DNA of 64,000 nt from Arthrobacter sp. Soil762 (lineage in GTDB: Bacteria > Actinomycetota > Actinomycetes > Actinomycetales > Micrococcaceae), in the NCBI RefSeq assembly GCF_001428335.1, contig NZ_LMSG01000020.1, positions 140,078-204,077 on the forward strand, in the 5' to 3' direction. This document shows, piece after piece, positions 39,492 through 48,305 of the stretch. Numbering within the stretch: the stretch's first letter is position 1; every line of letters starts with the position of its first letter. Position numbers and translations under genes: made by a program. A model generated the notes under the pieces. That model made no database searches and was not told where the DNA came from. It worked only from the letters and a program-made list of their open reading frames with translations.

Positions 39492-41978
39492 ATGGAGGCT
39501 CAGCTGCCGACGGCGGCGCGCAGCTACGTGAGGATGGTCATGGCCGGCAGCATGGGGCAGGACAATTTGGGGCAAGAAGCACTGGGCCTTGTGGACCGTT
39601 GGTGGCGGGCCGCGAACTACCTTTCCGTGGGGCAGATCTACCTGCGCTCAAATCCGCTGCTGCGGGAGCCCCTGGCTGCGGACCACACCAAATCCAGGCT
39701 CCTGGGCCACTGGGGCACCACTCCCGGGCTGAACTTTGTCTATGCACACCTGAACCGCGTGATCCGCCGGGACTCGCAGGAAATGCTCTTCGTGGCCGGC
39801 CCGGGCCACGGCGGTCCTGCTGTTGTGGCGAACGCCTGGCTAGAGGGGACGTACTCGGAAATCTACGGCCAGGTGGGCCCCGACGAGGCAGGAATGGCCG
39901 AACTCTTCCGCCAGTTTTCCTACCCCGGCGGCATTCCCAGCCACGCGGCGCCGGAGACCCCGGGTTCCATCAGCGAAGGCGGCGAACTCGGGTACGCGCT
40001 GGCCCACGCCTACGGATCCGTGTTCGACAATCCCCAGCTGATCACCGCCGTCGTGATCGGCGACGGCGAGGCCGAAACGGGGCCGCTCGCGGCGAGCTGG
40101 CACTCGCACAACTTCCTGGATCCGGCCGCAGATGGTGCCGTCCTGCCCATCCTGCACCTGAACGGCTACAAGATCGCCAACCCCACCATCCTGGCGCGCA
40201 TGCCGCAGGAACAACTTGAGCAGTTACTGCGCGGTTACGGTCACGAACCGTATTTCGTGACCGTCCAGGACCCGGACAACACGGAGCAGGCGCACCGGGA
40301 CTTCGCGGCTGCCGTCGATAGCTGCCTGGCCGGGATCCGCGCCATCCAGGACTCCCGCCGGGCCGGGGCGGACAGGACGGGCGGGGAAGCGGACGACGGC
40401 GGCACTGCAGCCGGTGCCCCAGGAAACGGCGCTGCGCCGCACTGGCCGATGATTGTGCTGCGCTCGCCCAAGGGCTGGACGGGACCGCGGATAGTGGACG
40501 GGCTCCAGGTGGAGGGCACCTGGCGGAGCCACCAGGTCCCGCTGGCGGAAGTCCGCACCAACAGCGCACACCTGAAACAGCTGGAGGAGTGGCTGAAGTC
40601 CTACCGTCCGGAGGAGCTGTTCGACGCCGATGGCCGGCTCCTGCCCGACGTGGCCACGAATGCGCCCACCGGGAACCTCCGGATGAGCGCCACCGCGCAC
40701 GCCAATGGCGGACTCCTTCGCACACCGCTGAAGCTGCCCGCCTACGCCGCCCACGCCGTCGACGTTTCGGAGCCGGGAACCGAACGGATCAGCCCCATGA
40801 TCACCCTGGGCTCGTGGATGCGGGACGTCATTTCGCTGAACATGGAGAACTTCCGGCTTTTCGGTCCGGATGAGACGGCATCCAACCGGCTTCAGGCCGT
40901 CTACGAAGTCACCGACAAGGTCTGGCAGTACCGGATTGACGACGTCGACGAGCACCTGGCGCGTTCGGGCCGGGTTCTGGAAGTGCTCAGCGAACACCTG
41001 TGCCAGGGCTGGCTGGAAGGGTACCTCCTGTCCGGCCGGCACGGGGTGTTCAGCTGTTACGAGGCCTTCGTCCACATCGTGGATTCCATGTTCAACCAGC
41101 ACGCCAAGTGGCTCAAGGTCCACCGCAAGCTCCCGTGGCGCCAGCCCGTGGCGTCGCTGAACTACCTGCTCTCGTCCCATGTGTGGCAGCAGGATCACAA
41201 CGGGTTTTCACACCAGGATCCCGGCTTCATCGATCACGCGGTGAACAAAAAAGCCGAGGTCATCCGGGTGTACCTGCCGCCGGACGTGAACACGCTGCTC
41301 TCGGTCATGGAGCACTGCCTGGTATCCACCGATTACGTGAACATTGTGGTCAGCGGCAAGCAGCCTTCGCCCACCTGGCTGGGCCCGGCCGACGCGGCGA
41401 ACCACTGCCGGCGGGGGCTGGGCATCTGGGAATTCGCCGGGTCGGAGGTGCCGGGGGAGGACCCCGACGTTGTCCTGGCGTGTGCCGGGGATGTGCCCAC
41501 GGTGGAAACGGTGGCCGCGGCCGAGCTGCTGCAGCGGGGTGTCCCGGGGCTGAAGGTGCGGGTGGTCAACGTGGTTGACCTGATGCGGCTCCAGGACGTG
41601 AGTGAGCACCCGCACGGCCTTCCGGCGTCGGACTTTGACGGCATCTTTACCCAGGACAAACCCATCATCTTCGCGTACCACGGCTATCCGTCGCTGATCC
41701 ACCGGCTGGCCTACCGCCGCACCAACCAGGAAGGCCTGCACGTGCGCGGCTACAAGGAGGAGGGAACCACCACCACGCCGTTCGACATGGCCATGCTCAA
41801 CGGGATCGACCGCTTCCAGCTGGCCATCGACGCCATTGACCGCGTACCTGGTCTGGCCGAAAAGCACTCGCTGCTGCGGCAGGACCTTCAGGACCGGCGG
41901 ATCCAGGCCCGCGAACACACCCGCACGCACGGCGAGGACCCGGAGGAGATCCGGAACTGGGTGCTCAAAGCCTCATAG
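39492..41978 (+). CDS. xfp: Phosphoketolase (xylulose-5-phosphate/fructose-6-phosphate)
   Basis: An 828-residue thiamine-diphosphate enzyme splitting xylulose-5-P or fructose-6-P with phosphate to acetyl-P plus a triose- or tetrose-phosphate. Family signatures are RAANYLSVGQIYL, GHWGTTPGLNFVYAHLNR, GPGHGGPAVVANAWLEG, SYPGGIPSHAAPETPGSI, GDGEAETGPLA and RSPKGWTGP. The central and C-terminal transketolase-like domains are complete. An Ala/Gly/Asp-rich insertion of about 30 residues sits just before HWPMIVLRSPKGW (about residues 300-330), not usual for the family. The start is uncertain; ATG at 39492 gives normal N-terminal length, and an in-frame ATG 23 codons earlier exists. Confidence 0.93.
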   Translation: MEAQLPTAARSYVRMVMAGSMGQDNLGQEALGLVDRWWRAANYLSVGQIYLRSNPLLREPLAADHTKSRLLGHWGTTPGLNFVYAHLNRVIRRDSQEMLFVAGPGHGGPAVVANAWLEGTYSEIYGQVGPDEAGMAELFRQFSYPGGIPSHAAPETPGSISEGGELGYALAHAYGSVFDNPQLITAVVIGDGEAETGPLAASWHSHNFLDPAADGAVLPILHLNGYKIANPTILARMPQEQLEQLLRGYGHEPYFVTVQDPDNTEQAHRDFAAAVDSCLAGIRAIQDSRRAGADRTGGEADDGGTAAGAPGNGAAPHWPMIVLRSPKGWTGPRIVDGLQVEGTWRSHQVPLAEVRTNSAHLKQLEEWLKSYRPEELFDADGRLLPDVATNAPTGNLRMSATAHANGGLLRTPLKLPAYAAHAVDVSEPGTERISPMITLGSWMRDVISLNMENFRLFGPDETASNRLQAVYEVTDKVWQYRIDDVDEHLARSGRVLEVLSEHLCQGWLEGYLLSGRHGVFSCYEAFVHIVDSMFNQHAKWLKVHRKLPWRQPVASLNYLLSSHVWQQDHNGFSHQDPGFIDHAVNKKAEVIRVYLPPDVNTLLSVMEHCLVSTDYVNIVVSGKQPSPTWLGPADAANHCRRGLGIWEFAGSEVPGEDPDVVLACAGDVPTVETVAAAELLQRGVPGLKVRVVNVVDLMRLQDVSEHPHGLPASDFDGIFTQDKPIIFAYHGYPSLIHRLAYRRTNQEGLHVRGYKEEGTTTTPFDMAMLNGIDRFQLAIDAIDRVPGLAEKHSLLRQDLQDRRIQAREHTRTHGEDPEEIRNWVLKAS

Positions 41979-41981
41979 GGC

Positions 41982-43322
41982 TTACATCGAGCGGTACTTT
42001 ATCGCTCCTGGAATCCCGCCCGTCTCACCTAACGCGTCGCCGCGGGCAAAGCCGGCCCACAGCCGGCGCATCTCACGCCCCACGGCGTCGATCTCAGCCC
42101 AGGTTGCGCCCTTGAGGAGCCCGGCGGCGGCCCAGGTCTGCTGGTTTCCGAAGAGCAGCGGCAAATCAACAGTGTGCGCGGCGCGGTAATAGTTTCCCGG
42201 CGCACCCCAGGACAGGACGTAGCTGTAGGCCTTGCCTCCCGCGCGGGCGTGGCGGCGGGCAAACTTGCGGGCGGATCGGCCGTAGACAGCCTCCGTCACC
42301 GCCCAATTAATGGCCCGCACGGCAACGTCACCCAGCACCGGGACCTTGCCCAGCCTGCTGACCACTGGACTCCGGGGCAGGAACAGCCGGGCCTCGTCGG
42401 AGGTGTGCCCGATCAGCACTTCGATGCCCGGGGCCGTGGCGTTCCAGGCGGCCTCAACGCGTGATTCCGGCGGCAGCGGGGCGTGCCCGTACTGGGTGCC
42501 GAACGGCATGGCTGCCATCAGGCCGTATTTCCGGGCCACCTGCGACACATGGTCTTCGATGTCCACAACGTCCAGCATCGGGGTGTCTTCCGTGACGGCT
42601 TCGGCCGCAATGCCCATGGCACGGCTCATCTTGTGCCGGCCGCGGGTGATCCCCAGCGGTGCACTCTGGATGATGGCCCGCTGGAACAGTGACGGCGCTT
42701 CGGGAGTCGCCATGAGGTGGGCTACGGAGTCGCCGCCTGCCGACTGCCCGAACGCGGTGACGCGCCCCGCGTCGCCGCCGAAAGCCGCGATGTTGCGCTG
42801 CACCCACCGGAACGCTTCCAGCTGGTCCAGCAGGCCGAGGTTCGCGGGCCGGCCGGTGCCGGTAGCCAAATACCCGAACAGGCCGAGCCTGTATGTCACG
42901 GACACCACAATGACCCGGTTCTCGGACACCAGGGACTTGGCGTCAAAAATCGCCAGGTCGCCGGAGCCGGACGTGTAGGAGCCGCCGTGCAGCCACACCA
43001 TGACCGGGACCTGCTCGCCGTCCGTAAGCCCGGCCGGGACGGTGATCGAGAGGCGCTGGCAGTCTTCACTTCCTGGGAGTTCGCCGTAGCGCGTACCCAG
43101 GACGTCGTCAAGGAATGGTACAGGGCCCTGCGGGCACGCCGGTGCGAGAGTAGTGGCGGCAAAGCCGGCAGTCCAGTCGGGCGCGGTCACCGGAGGCTGA
43201 AAACGGCCCGCGGTGGCGTAGGGGATGCCGGTGGCGCGAACCACCGCACCGTCCCGCCACCCGGTGATCGGACCGCACGGCGGTTCAAAATACGGGGGAC
43301 TAAACGAAGGCTCGGAACTCAC
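41982..43322 (-). CDS. Carboxylesterase, type B family
   Basis: A 446-residue alpha/beta hydrolase. VMVWLHGGSYTSGSG forms the oxyanion hole; FGQSAGGDSVAHLM contains the catalytic Ser of GxSxG (about residue 188). SEDCQRLSITVP is the family's SEDCL-type block. The C-terminal catalytic His is less clear but probably lies in AAHTVDLPLLFGN. No signal peptide is present. GTG at 43322 is chosen, with AAGG six bases upstream; a longer frame reaches 43352. It hydrolyses carboxylic esters of unknown nature. It is convergent with phosphoketolase with three bases between stops. Confidence 0.87.
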   Translation of the reverse strand: MSSEPSFSPPYFEPPCGPITGWRDGAVVRATGIPYATAGRFQPPVTAPDWTAGFAATTLAPACPQGPVPFLDDVLGTRYGELPGSEDCQRLSITVPAGLTDGEQVPVMVWLHGGSYTSGSGDLAIFDAKSLVSENRVIVVSVTYRLGLFGYLATGTGRPANLGLLDQLEAFRWVQRNIAAFGGDAGRVTAFGQSAGGDSVAHLMATPEAPSLFQRAIIQSAPLGITRGRHKMSRAMGIAAEAVTEDTPMLDVVDIEDHVSQVARKYGLMAAMPFGTQYGHAPLPPESRVEAAWNATAPGIEVLIGHTSDEARLFLPRSPVVSRLGKVPVLGDVAVRAINWAVTEAVYGRSARKFARRHARAGGKAYSYVLSWGAPGNYYRAAHTVDLPLLFGNQQTWAAAGLLKGATWAEIDAVGREMRRLWAGFARGDALGETGGIPGAIKYRSM

Positions 43323-43338
43323 CCTCCACCTTAAACCA

Positions 43339-43401
43339 CAACGCGGGGTCACTTCCTGCCCAATTCCGGTGGTGGAATGGGCGGGAAGTGACCCCGCGTT
43401 G
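43339..43401 (-). terminator. Long hairpin between ppa and the carboxylesterase gene
   Basis: Perfect 18-bp outer arms (43339-43356 and 43384-43401, beginning CAACGCGGGGTCACTTCC) continue into GCCCAATTCC / GGAATGGGC with a one-base bulge. It begins 16 bases after the ppa stop, on the minus strand, and ends 17 bases before the esterase start. It is well placed to end ppa transcription. Confidence 0.65.
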
Positions 43402-43416
43402 TTGAGACCGTGCGGA

Positions 43417-43905
43417 CTAGTGCGCTGCCGGCACGTAGCGCTTGATGGAGGCTTCCAGCTCGGCCTCGGCGGCGGCGCGGTCGCCCCAGCCCTCAGCCTT
43501 GACCCACTTGCCCGGCTCCAGGTCCTTGTAGCGGGTGAAGAAGTGCTCGATTTCCTTGATCAGGAATTCGCTGACGTCGCTGATTTCCTGGATGTGGTCA
43601 AAACGGGCGTCAACCGGGACGCACAGGACCTTGGCGTCTCCGCCGCCGTCGTCGGTCATGTTGAAAACGCCGATGGGGCGGGACTCAACGATGACGCCGG
43701 GGTGCAGATCGAAGTCCTGCAGGAGCACCAGTGCGTCCAGCGGGTCGCCGTCCTCGCCCAGGGTGTTCTCGAAGAAACCGTAGTGCGTGGGGTACTGCAT
43801 GGAGGTGAAGAGGACGCGGTCCAGGCGGACGCGGCCGGTCTCGTGGTCAACTTCGTACTTGACGCGAGATCCCTTGGGGATCTCGATGGTCACGTCATGC
43901 TTCAT
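43417..43905 (-). CDS. ppa: Inorganic pyrophosphatase
   Basis: A 162-residue soluble family I pyrophosphatase, hydrolysing PPi to two phosphates. KGSRVKYEVDHETGRVRLDR and YPTHYGFFENTL are conserved. DGDPLDALVLL contains the metal-binding Asp cluster, and DVSEFLIKEIEHFFTRYKDLEPGK completes the signature. GAGGAG precedes the ATG. It is divergent from the dacB-type gene, a conserved arrangement in Arthrobacter-like genomes. Confidence 0.96.
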   Translation of the reverse strand: MKHDVTIEIPKGSRVKYEVDHETGRVRLDRVLFTSMQYPTHYGFFENTLGEDGDPLDALVLLQDFDLHPGVIVESRPIGVFNMTDDGGGDAKVLCVPVDARFDHIQEISDVSEFLIKEIEHFFTRYKDLEPGKWVKAEGWGDRAAAEAELEASIKRYVPAAH

Positions 43906-44058
43906 GGAATGCTCCTCGGCAATTGCAGGGGGTGCGCGGCACAGCAGACGCCCGGCAAAAGGAGCGTCGGTGCCGCCGACTACTATTGAGGATATAGCGA
44001 GAGGCCCGGGTTTCAGGAACTGGCGGGGACATTTCAGGACTTGAGGACCAATAGCAGC

Positions 44059-45555
44059 ATGAAGGAAACATCGCGTCCCGCAGGGTTAAGGGCGGTATTC
44101 CGGCACACCCTCCGGCGCGGGCTGCGAGCCTGGCCCACCGCGCTGCTTCTGGCCGTGATCGTTATGCTGGCCCTCCCCGCCGCATGGCTGGTTGCCCCTG
44201 CTTTCGTCAGCCCGCCTCCTGCGGCGACACCCGAAGTGCCCGCCTGGCAGCAGGCCCCCACCGCGCTTTCCGCAAGAATGGGCCTTTCTCCGCTCACGGA
44301 GTCGGCGCCCGTGCCGCTGCCCTCCGCGGTCGCCGCTCAATTGGACGAATTGTTAAAGCCCGACGGCGACGGCAGCTTCACGGGGCTGGTCCAGGATGCG
44401 CTCACGGGCCAGGTCCTGTTTGACCGCGGCGGTTCGGAGAGCCGGATACCCGCCTCCAATATGAAGCTGCTCACTGCCGTGGCCGCCCTCCGGGCGATCG
44501 GGCCGGATCACCGTTTCAGCACCAAGGTCCTGGCCGGGCCCGCTGCCAATCAGGTGGTGCTCACCGCCGGCGGCGACGTCCTCCTGGGCGCCGGGGAATC
44601 CGCTCCCAACCAGGTGATGGGCCACGCCGGACTCGCCACCCTCGCCACCGCTACCGTGAACGCGCTCCAAACCGCAGGAACAACCGGCGAGCTGACGGTC
44701 CTGGTGGACGACACCCTGTTCACCGGCCCAGCACTGAACCCCGCCTGGGCAGACGGGGACGTTGCCGCGGGCGAGGTTGCCCCGCTGTATCCGCTTGCGC
44801 TGAACTCGGCGCGCCTTGACCCGGCCGTGACCACCGGCCCCCGCCCGCAAGACTCAGCAATCACCGCCGCCGAGGCGTTTGCCGCGCAGCTCAAGACGGC
44901 GGGTGCCGCTGCGGGACTCACGGTAGCGGCCGGCGTCGGACGTTACACCGCACCCTCGGGCGATGCGCCCCCAGCAGAAGAGCCGGCGGTCCTTGCCGAG
45001 GTCCAGTCCGCCACGATCGGCCAGCAGGTGGACCTCATGCTGCAGACCTCGGACAACTACCTTGCGGAGGTGCTGGGTCGGATGGCCTCGGCGGCTGCGG
45101 GTGAGCCCGCCAGCAACGACGGCGCCACCGGAGCAGTCCGCGCACAGCTCGCGGATTTGGGCATCCCTACGGACACCATGCGGCTCTCGGACGTGTCCGG
45201 GCTGGCGCTGGCCAACCAGGTCTCTGCCCGCCAGTTCGCGGAAGTGGTGCGTGCCATCACCAGCGGGACCGACACCCGTTTGCGGGCCGCGCTGGATGGA
45301 TTTCCGGTCGCGGGGCTGACCGGAACACTGGACACCCGCTACGTCGATGGCTCCACGGCTCGCGGCGCCGGCCTGGTGCGGGCCAAGACCGGGACCCTGA
45401 ATTCAGTCATCGCTCTCAGCGGCTACGTGGTGGACGCCGATGGCCGGCTACTGGTCTTCTCCTTCATCGGCAACGACCTGAAGCCTGGGGCCGCCGGGAA
45501 CAGGGAAGCCCTGGACCGGGCCGCCACGGCGCTCGCCGCCTGCGGCTGCCGCTAA
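44059..45555 (+). CDS. dacB: D-alanyl-D-alanine carboxypeptidase/endopeptidase (PBP4 type)
   Basis: A 498-residue exported peptidase S13. A basic N-terminus and membrane helix (AWPTALLLAVIVMLALPAAW) lead into the catalytic domain with the SxxK motif SNMK (in SRIPASNMKLLTAVAAL), the SxN motif in TSDNYLAEVLGR, and KTG in VRAKTGTLNSVIALSGY. It trims peptidoglycan stem peptides and may cut cross-links at the outer face of the membrane. ATG at 44059 is preferred to a TTG six codons upstream. It begins the series metalloprotease-tilS-hpt-ftsH conserved in the group. Confidence 0.92.
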   Translation: MKETSRPAGLRAVFRHTLRRGLRAWPTALLLAVIVMLALPAAWLVAPAFVSPPPAATPEVPAWQQAPTALSARMGLSPLTESAPVPLPSAVAAQLDELLKPDGDGSFTGLVQDALTGQVLFDRGGSESRIPASNMKLLTAVAALRAIGPDHRFSTKVLAGPAANQVVLTAGGDVLLGAGESAPNQVMGHAGLATLATATVNALQTAGTTGELTVLVDDTLFTGPALNPAWADGDVAAGEVAPLYPLALNSARLDPAVTTGPRPQDSAITAAEAFAAQLKTAGAAAGLTVAAGVGRYTAPSGDAPPAEEPAVLAEVQSATIGQQVDLMLQTSDNYLAEVLGRMASAAAGEPASNDGATGAVRAQLADLGIPTDTMRLSDVSGLALANQVSARQFAEVVRAITSGTDTRLRAALDGFPVAGLTGTLDTRYVDGSTARGAGLVRAKTGTLNSVIALSGYVVDADGRLLVFSFIGNDLKPGAAGNREALDRAATALAACGCR

Positions 45556-46067
45556 CCTGTTCCTACCGTAACCGGGTACCTACCGAAACCGCTGCCCTGC
45601 CGCCCAATAGCGGCACCCGGGCAAAAGCGTTCGTGCGCGTCCTGACCGCTGTTATGCGGGCAAGCTCTTTTAGGAGCACATACTTGCGGCGCGGCGGGCG
45701 GAAAAACAGGTACCGGCTACTCGTGACACTTGACGGAGGCCAGCCCTAGGCTCAACCACACGCGGACTCCGTGTGTTCGGCTACGCAAAGAACATCCGCC
45801 GTCGAAACGTCATGAAGGGGGAGGCTGGTGTCCATTTCCGATCAAATTCCGTGATGCCGCCCCGACCCACTCCCGCCAGGACGCGGAATGGCATGACCTT
45901 GTGCTCGAGACCGCGCGTTCGGCGGCTCGTCGCGCCCCATAGAGGGCGTCTTCGGATCGCCCCGGACCCGGCGCGGTTTCGACAGCGCTGCCCCTCGATG
46001 AGCTCCGAAACGGGGCGCCCGTGGCAGTTGCTGAAAGCAATACATTCCGACAGCGAAGGCCACAATC
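45556..46067. other. 512-base region without an intact gene
   Basis: No intact coding frame is convincing. It contains a strong ribosome binding site followed by an immediately truncated frame (see the entry at 45828), and otherwise no recognised structure. Readings on both strands look like shadows. Confidence 0.5.
45828..45942 (+). pseudogene. Possible decayed small gene
   Basis: AGGGGGAGG lies three bases before the GTG at 45828. The frame reads only VSISDQIP before a stop. A neighbouring frame continues DAAPTHSRQDAEWHDLVLET to a stop at 45942. A single frameshift would join them into about 37 residues. It is either a broken gene or a regulatory leader. Weak evidence. Confidence 0.25.
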
Positions 46068-47039
46068 ATGTTCCAGCCAAGCAGGCGACTATTAGCCCTC
46101 AGTTCCGCTTTCACGCTGCTCCTGACGATGTCGACTGTGGCGTCGTGCGCGGCGCCGGATGCCGGGCAGGCGCAGCCCAACTCCACCGGTACTTCGGAGC
46201 CGGCATCGCCGTCAGGGTCAGCGACAGCGACGTCGCAGGCGCCAGAGCTGTGCGGGCCAGGGTCTGCGCTCAACTTCGACAAGACCGCCTTCCAAGGCTC
46301 TCCGACGATCGACAACAAGTGGTTTCCGCTAAAGCCAGGCACAACGTACACCACCACCGGCACGGTCGCCGCTGAAGATGACACCACCGAGCGGACGGTT
46401 ACACACACCGTAACCGGCCTGACCAAGGTCATTGACGGTGTGAAAACCCTGGTGATGTGGGACCGCGATTACCAGGACGGGGCTCTGGTTGAATCGGAGC
46501 TGGCCTTCTTTGCCCAGGATAACGCTGGAGCGGTTTGGCTCTTTGGTGAGTATCCCGAGGAGTTCGAAAACGACAAATTTGTTGGGGCGCCCAATACTTT
46601 CATCCACGGGATTTCGGGGAGCCAAGCCGGAATTGCAATGCAAGCGCAGCCACGGACCGGCACGCCGGAGTATGTGCAGGCTCACGCGGCTTCAGTGGGT
46701 TTCCTCGATTGCGCGCGTGCCTATGAGGACAACGTAGCGCTGTGCGTCCCCACCGACTGCTACGAAGGCGTGCTGGTGATTGATGAGCACAATCCGCTGG
46801 AACCGGATGTAGGCCACCAGCGTAAGTTCTATTCAGCCGGCACTGGGCTGGTAAGGGTGACAGCCGAGGGTGGCGTGAAACAGGAAACCCTGGACCTTGA
46901 AAAAATCGAACAGCTCTCCGACGCCCAACTGGCCGACGTCAATGAACAAGCACTTGAGCTCGACGAGCACGGATATGAGGTCAGTAAGGACGTGTACGCC
47001 AAGACGGCTCCTGCCGAAGTTGCCACCAAGACTCCGTGA
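46068..47039 (+). CDS. Uncharacterised secreted lipoprotein
   Basis: A 323-residue protein with a lipoprotein signal: LLALSSAFTLLLTMSTVASC, lipidated Cys at residue 27, followed by a Ser/Thr/Pro/Ala-rich linker to about residue 60. The mature part has DNKWFPLKPGTTYTTTGTV, a pattern shared by a family of secreted proteins of unknown function, and then alternating strands rich in Asp, Glu and aromatic residues. Four Cys residues (two near FLDCARAY and two in LCVPTDC) may form disulfides. GAAGG eight bases upstream supports the ATG. It looks like an accessory gene placed between dacB and the metalloprotease gene. Confidence 0.75.
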   Translation: MFQPSRRLLALSSAFTLLLTMSTVASCAAPDAGQAQPNSTGTSEPASPSGSATATSQAPELCGPGSALNFDKTAFQGSPTIDNKWFPLKPGTTYTTTGTVAAEDDTTERTVTHTVTGLTKVIDGVKTLVMWDRDYQDGALVESELAFFAQDNAGAVWLFGEYPEEFENDKFVGAPNTFIHGISGSQAGIAMQAQPRTGTPEYVQAHAASVGFLDCARAYEDNVALCVPTDCYEGVLVIDEHNPLEPDVGHQRKFYSAGTGLVRVTAEGGVKQETLDLEKIEQLSDAQLADVNEQALELDEHGYEVSKDVYAKTAPAEVATKTP

Positions 47040-47162
47040 CGCGAGTGAAGGACGGCGCAACCGGCCGATTTCTGAAACGAACCACAGGCGCAGGACACCG
47101 GATGCCCCGAGCCGTTCGCCGGTCAGCGAACTTAAGGACCATCCGCCGTTCGCTGTGATGTG

Positions 47163-48305
47163 ATGGGGACTATGGAGTCCACTGCGCGTGATTCGTCAGC
47201 CCCGGCATCATCCAGCCCGGCCCAGGCCCTGATCAACTGGGACCTGGCCGCGTCCACGGCGGCCCGGTTGGCCTCGGCGGGGCCAACCCTCAACTCGGCG
47301 GAAATCGGCGAAGCCGTGGACAGCCTGCGCCGCCTCGCGGACGCCTCCGTCCCGCACGTCCACGAAATCACGGGCCTCGAAGCCGCACGGGACCTCCGCG
47401 ACTCCTCTGTCCTGGTGGTGGACCGGGCCAGCTGGGCCAAGGCAAACACACAGAGCTTCGCCGTGATGCTCAAACCCGCAATGGATAAAATGCTCGAAAG
47501 CCGCCGCGGCAACGTCAGCCCGGCGGCGGCCAGCGTCAGCGGCGCCATCACGGGCAGCCAGCTCGGCGCTGTCCTGGCGTTCCTGTCCAGCAAGGTTCTG
47601 GGCCAGTACGATCCCTTCGCCGCGTTGGCCGAAGGTTCCAAAGCGCCCGCCGCCGGCCGCCTGCTCCTAGTGGCGCCCAACATCGTGGCTGTGGAGCGCG
47701 AGCTCAACGTCGCACCGGACGATTTCAGGCTCTGGGTCTGCCTGCACGAACAGACTCACCGGGTGCAGTTCGCGGCTGCGCCCTGGCTCCGCCACCACAT
47801 GCTTTCCGAGATCGACAACCTCAGCGGGCACCTGCTGGGCAACGTTGATTCGCTGATGGAGCGTGCCTCCGCCGCCGCGCGTTCCCTCAAGGACCGGACC
47901 GCCACCGGCAATACTCCCGGCCGCGGCGCCATCCTGGACCTGCTGCAGAACCCCGAGGAAAAGGCGTCACTGTCCCACCTGACGGCCGTGATGAGCCTGC
48001 TGGAGGGCCACGCCAACGTTGTGATGGACGCCGTCGACGCCAGCATCGTCCCTTCCGTCAGGACCATCCGGCAGCGCTTCACCGACCGCGGCAAGGACCG
48101 CGGCGTGATGGAGAAATTCATCCGCAGCCTCCTGGGCCTGGACGCCAAGATGCGCCAGTATTCCGACGGTGCCAAGTTTGTCCGCGCTGTAGTGGACGTG
48201 GCCGGGATGGAGGGCTTTAACCGGGTGTGGGAATCCGCGGACAACCTCCCGACTGAGCCCGAAATCCACGACGCCAAGCTGTGGGTTGACCGGATGGGCC
48301 TGTAG
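47163..48305 (+). CDS. Zinc-dependent metalloprotease-like protein (DUF2342)
   Basis: A 380-residue protein of the actinobacterial DUF2342 family. The zinc motif HEQTH is in LWVCLHEQTHRVQFAAAPWL (about residue 200), and LLEGHANVVMDAVD (about 280) probably gives the third ligand, Glu. No signal peptide is present. The family is annotated as zinc metalloprotease or F420-associated hydrolase; no substrate is established. Start choice is open among GTG 47160, ATG 47163 and ATG 47172. tilS begins at the base after the stop, so the genes are coupled. Confidence 0.85.
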   Translation: MGTMESTARDSSAPASSSPAQALINWDLAASTAARLASAGPTLNSAEIGEAVDSLRRLADASVPHVHEITGLEAARDLRDSSVLVVDRASWAKANTQSFAVMLKPAMDKMLESRRGNVSPAAASVSGAITGSQLGAVLAFLSSKVLGQYDPFAALAEGSKAPAAGRLLLVAPNIVAVERELNVAPDDFRLWVCLHEQTHRVQFAAAPWLRHHMLSEIDNLSGHLLGNVDSLMERASAAARSLKDRTATGNTPGRGAILDLLQNPEEKASLSHLTAVMSLLEGHANVVMDAVDASIVPSVRTIRQRFTDRGKDRGVMEKFIRSLLGLDAKMRQYSDGAKFVRAVVDVAGMEGFNRVWESADNLPTEPEIHDAKLWVDRMGL

